Made by a program: the position numbers and the translations under genes. From the NCBI GenBank assembly GCA_902803035.1, contig CADCON010000041.1, positions 1-15,541 on the forward strand: a DNA stretch of 15,541 nt, in the 5' to 3' direction. Below the pieces are notes generated by a model, which saw only the letters and a program-made list of their open reading frames with translations, did no database searches and was not told where the DNA came from. The DNA is from an uncultured Ruminococcus sp. (GTDB lineage: Bacteria; Bacillota; Clostridia; Oscillospirales; Acutalibacteraceae). Within the stretch, counting starts at the first letter, position 1, and each line of letters opens with the position of its first letter. This document shows, one piece after another, positions 14,905 through 15,541 of this stretch.

Positions 14905-14933
14905 ATTCTAGCAAATATCCGCCGATAATGCAA
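14905..14933 (-). promoter_or_regulatory. Candidate promoter of the P-type ATPase gene
   Basis: Minus strand TTGCAT (14928-14933), 17-base spacer ending TGC, TAGAAT (14905-14910). The TGn extension compensates for a weak -35. It is divergent from the promoter of the SH3 protein gene, about 100 bases away. Confidence 0.55.
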
Positions 14934-15039
14934 GAGTATTATTGAAAAACCTTATAGCTAAATATATTTTTGCTGCTGTTTAGTTATTATGCTGTAATTC
15001 AACGGATAATTGTCGTACATTATTTTGAATGTAAAGGGT

Positions 15040-15069
15040 TTGACACAATGATTACAAATATGTTATAAT
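15040..15069 (+). promoter_or_regulatory. Strong sigma-A promoter of the SH3 protein gene
   Basis: Consensus TTGACA (15040-15045), 18-base spacer ending TGT, consensus TATAAT (15064-15069). It is the closest match to the vegetative consensus in the window. The predicted leader is about 55 bases. Confidence 0.85.
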
Positions 15070-15131
15070 CTTAATAATAATTGTTACAAATTCGTAATTG
15101 ATACTATTTCGGGTTCGGGAGGATAAACCAT

Positions 15132-15541
15132 ATGAAAAAGAGAATCATTTCAATGACATTCATCATGACCCTGCTTTTTTGCGCCCTGCCGTTTGCTGCG
15201 TTCACGGAGGTCAGCGCGAAGGCCATGAGCAATGCCTCTGCGCTCACACCCTTTGCGTATAAGACCGGTGAATACACGGTGCTTCGCAAACTCACGCTCT
15301 ACACCACATCGGAGGGAAGCACTTCCACGGGGAAGACGCTGCCCATCGGCACCAAGGTCAGCGTTACATCAGTGAGCGGTGAATTCGGCAAGGTGTCTTA
15401 TGCGGACAAGACAGGCTGGATCAATCTCAGTTACGCCCTCAATCCCCTCAATGAGGCGGATATTCCGGCGCGGCTGGATATGCTGCGGCAGAAATTCCCC
15501 GACGGAATGTACTGGAACCGCCCCAGCGCGGAGGAGAACAA
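15132..15541 (+). CDS. Secreted SH3-like domain protein, 3' end outside the window
   Basis: The first 136 residues of a longer protein. A signal peptide (about 1-29, KKRIISMTFIMTLLFCALPFAAF, ending VSA-KA) is followed by a bacterial SH3-like domain at about 43-98 (YTVLRKLTLYTTSEGS, LPIGTKVSVTSVSGEFGKVSYADKTGWINLSYA). Such domains bind cell wall and often sit beside a peptidoglycan hydrolase domain. After it comes LRQKFPDGMYWN, a segment I associate with secreted Clostridia proteins that carry a cysteine-peptidase-like or similar module further on; that part is not visible, so the activity is unknown. ATG with GGGAGG about 9 bases upstream and a strong promoter. It is divergent from the P-type ATPase gene. 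Confidence 0.85.
   Translation, partial: MKKRIISMTFIMTLLFCALPFAAFTEVSAKAMSNASALTPFAYKTGEYTVLRKLTLYTTSEGSTSTGKTLPIGTKVSVTSVSGEFGKVSYADKTGWINLSYALNPLNEADIPARLDMLRQKFPDGMYWNRPSAEEN

Overview
The window looks like a chromosome segment from a spore-forming, moderately GC-rich Clostridia-type Bacillota, possibly Oscillospiraceae-like. Three things support this: a clear SpoIIID homologue, an alpha/beta-type small acid-soluble spore protein, and Gram-positive-style ribosome binding sites and sigma-A promoters. Several promoters carry an extended -10 (TGnTATAAT). The species assignment is inference; the spore-former assignment rests on recognisable protein families. No tRNA, rRNA, CRISPR array or transposase was seen, and no stretch over 300 bases lacks a gene.

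Left part (1-5400): the 3' portion of a GT8-type glycosyltransferase runs rightward and meets a leftward three-gene phosphonate operon at a shared hairpin terminator. In transcription order the operon holds (i) PEP mutase fused behind an HxGH-type nucleotidyltransferase, (ii) phosphonopyruvate decarboxylase and (iii) a LicC-like NTP-transferase fused to an iron-type alcohol dehydrogenase. Together they suggest PEP -> phosphonopyruvate -> phosphonoacetaldehyde -> 2-hydroxyethylphosphonate -> a nucleotide-activated (probably CMP-linked) hydroxyethylphosphonate, ready to be attached to a glycan or lipid. Two unrelated nucleotidyltransferase folds in one short phosphonate operon is the most distinctive system here.

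Middle (5438-8567): leftward genes, mostly with their own promoters. They are a small membrane-anchored protein of unknown function, an HD-domain phosphohydrolase, spoIIID behind a candidate sigma-E promoter, and an O-antigen ligase/polymerase-type membrane protein. The last could handle a surface polysaccharide, possibly the one receiving the phosphonate, but nothing in the sequence proves this.

Right part (8568-15541): a class A penicillin-binding protein with a Ser/Thr/Lys-rich C-terminal tail; a small exported protein with a BofC-C-like domain (rightward); an alpha/beta SASP (leftward); and a full-length P2-type ATPase whose signature residues are altered at nearly every catalytic and ion-binding motif. 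Divergent from the ATPase gene is the start of a secreted SH3-domain protein that runs off the window. A good minus-strand promoter lies just past the BofC-like gene and reads antisense into it.
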